Assembly (NCBI GenBank): GCA_963835935.1
Contig: CAWIHK010000005.1
Coordinates: 372,001 to 436,000 of the forward strand
DNA: 64,000 nt
Direction of reading: 5' to 3'
Source of the DNA: CAWIHK01 sp963835935
Lineage (GTDB): Bacteria > Bacteroidota > Ignavibacteria > UBA10030 > CAVZMI01
Below are positions 63,715 to 64,000 of the stretch, piece after piece; position 1 is the stretch's first letter, and each line of letters starts with the position of its first letter. The position numbers and the translations under genes were made by a program. Below the pieces are notes generated by a model that ran no database searches, was not told the origin of the DNA, and was given only the letters and a program-made list of their open reading frames with translations.

Positions 63715-64000
63715 ATGAAGTACAAGATCTTATTCGCGGATGATGATAAAGCCACTCGGGATCTACTTGCCTTTGTCTTCGAGCGAAGCGGAATGGATTT
63801 GCATTTGGTTACAGTCGAAAATGGACAACAAGCAATTGATATTGCGCAGAATCTTCGGCCGCATCTTATTTTGATGGACATGAATATGCCAGAGGTGGAT
63901 GGATGGACTGCAGTAAAACGATTAAGAGCTGACCCAGCAACAAAGGATATTCCTATCATCGCATTTACGAGTCTTTCTTCTTCTGAAGACCGTCAGCGTG
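63715..64000 (+). CDS. Response regulator (receiver), C-terminus outside window
   Basis: ATG 33 bp after the previous gene, behind AAAGGGGAA. It begins MKYKILFADDDKATRDLLAF, with phospho-acceptor Asp in LILMDMNMPEVDG (about residue 55) and IIAFTSLSSSEDRQR at the edge, so it is an intact receiver. Whether an output domain follows cannot be seen. Confidence 0.88.
   Translation, partial: MKYKILFADDDKATRDLLAFVFERSGMDLHLVTVENGQQAIDIAQNLRPHLILMDMNMPEVDGWTAVKRLRADPATKDIPIIAFTSLSSSEDRQR

Noticed and set aside
1..64000. Alternative genetic code or stop readthrough to explain the in-frame stops
   Set aside because: TAA, TAG and TGA all serve as normal ends of intact genes in this window, and the internal stops are isolated single events.

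Overview
The window is bacterial chromosome, most likely from the Bacteroidota/Chlorobiota (FCB) side and probably Ignavibacteria-like. This rests on four large secreted proteins with Por-secretion (type IX) style C-terminal sorting domains (three with an NPFNP motif), an UpxY-like NusG paralogue, RDD and M6-peptidase genes, and agmatine deiminase plus N-carbamoylputrescine amidase. No rRNA, tRNA or CRISPR array was seen. The organism call is inference.

Layout. 1-5501 (mostly minus): a truncated IS1634-type transposase, a decayed tandem copy of an acpS-tail/lipoprotein-head segment, then lipoprotein, acpS, HAD phosphatase, aroQ, two unknown genes and an RDD membrane protein. 6482-11740 (plus): an AT-rich four-gene island with end-to-start overlaps, encoding a protein with two GHKL ATPase modules, a receiver protein whose start is frameshifted, an HNH nuclease and a TaqI/Eco57I-type adenine methyltransferase. 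This is the best candidate for an undescribed system, a restriction or anti-phage cassette wired to a two-component-like sensor. 11800-17641 (minus): trmH, an EamA transporter, a TPR protein, a family-10-like glycosyl hydrolase and hutH. 18069-24120 (plus): a three-gene signalling cluster (PAS/GAF histidine kinase, receiver-kinase hybrid, NtrC-type regulator), followed by hutU, a VOC protein and a PP2C phosphatase. hutH and hutU flank the signalling genes, so histidine breakdown is split around them.

28601-34386 is a scarred region: an HNH gene behind a secreted-protein gene with an in-frame TAA, a REP-associated transposase with an in-frame TAG between two REP palindromes and between two copies of the 3' end of aguA, the aguAB polyamine pair, a permease-tail relic, and a NusG/UpxY gene with an in-frame TAA between its NGN and KOW domains. 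34701-48267 holds three giant or repetitive secreted proteins that share unnamed modules. 48495-53262 is a mixed housekeeping stretch. 53544-60650 (minus) is a complete TetR-HlyD-ABC-TolC-ABC-permease-permease exporter operon with a clear promoter. 61054-64000 holds a membrane TPR protein, a frameshifted coiled-coil/receiver protein and the start of a response regulator.

A recurring theme is interrupted reading frames: three in-frame stops, three single-base frameshifts and several 3'-end relics. Either this genome is shedding accessory genes or the assembly carries point errors; reads would decide. Coordinates of starts were chosen by ribosome-binding sites and family N-termini and are inferred.
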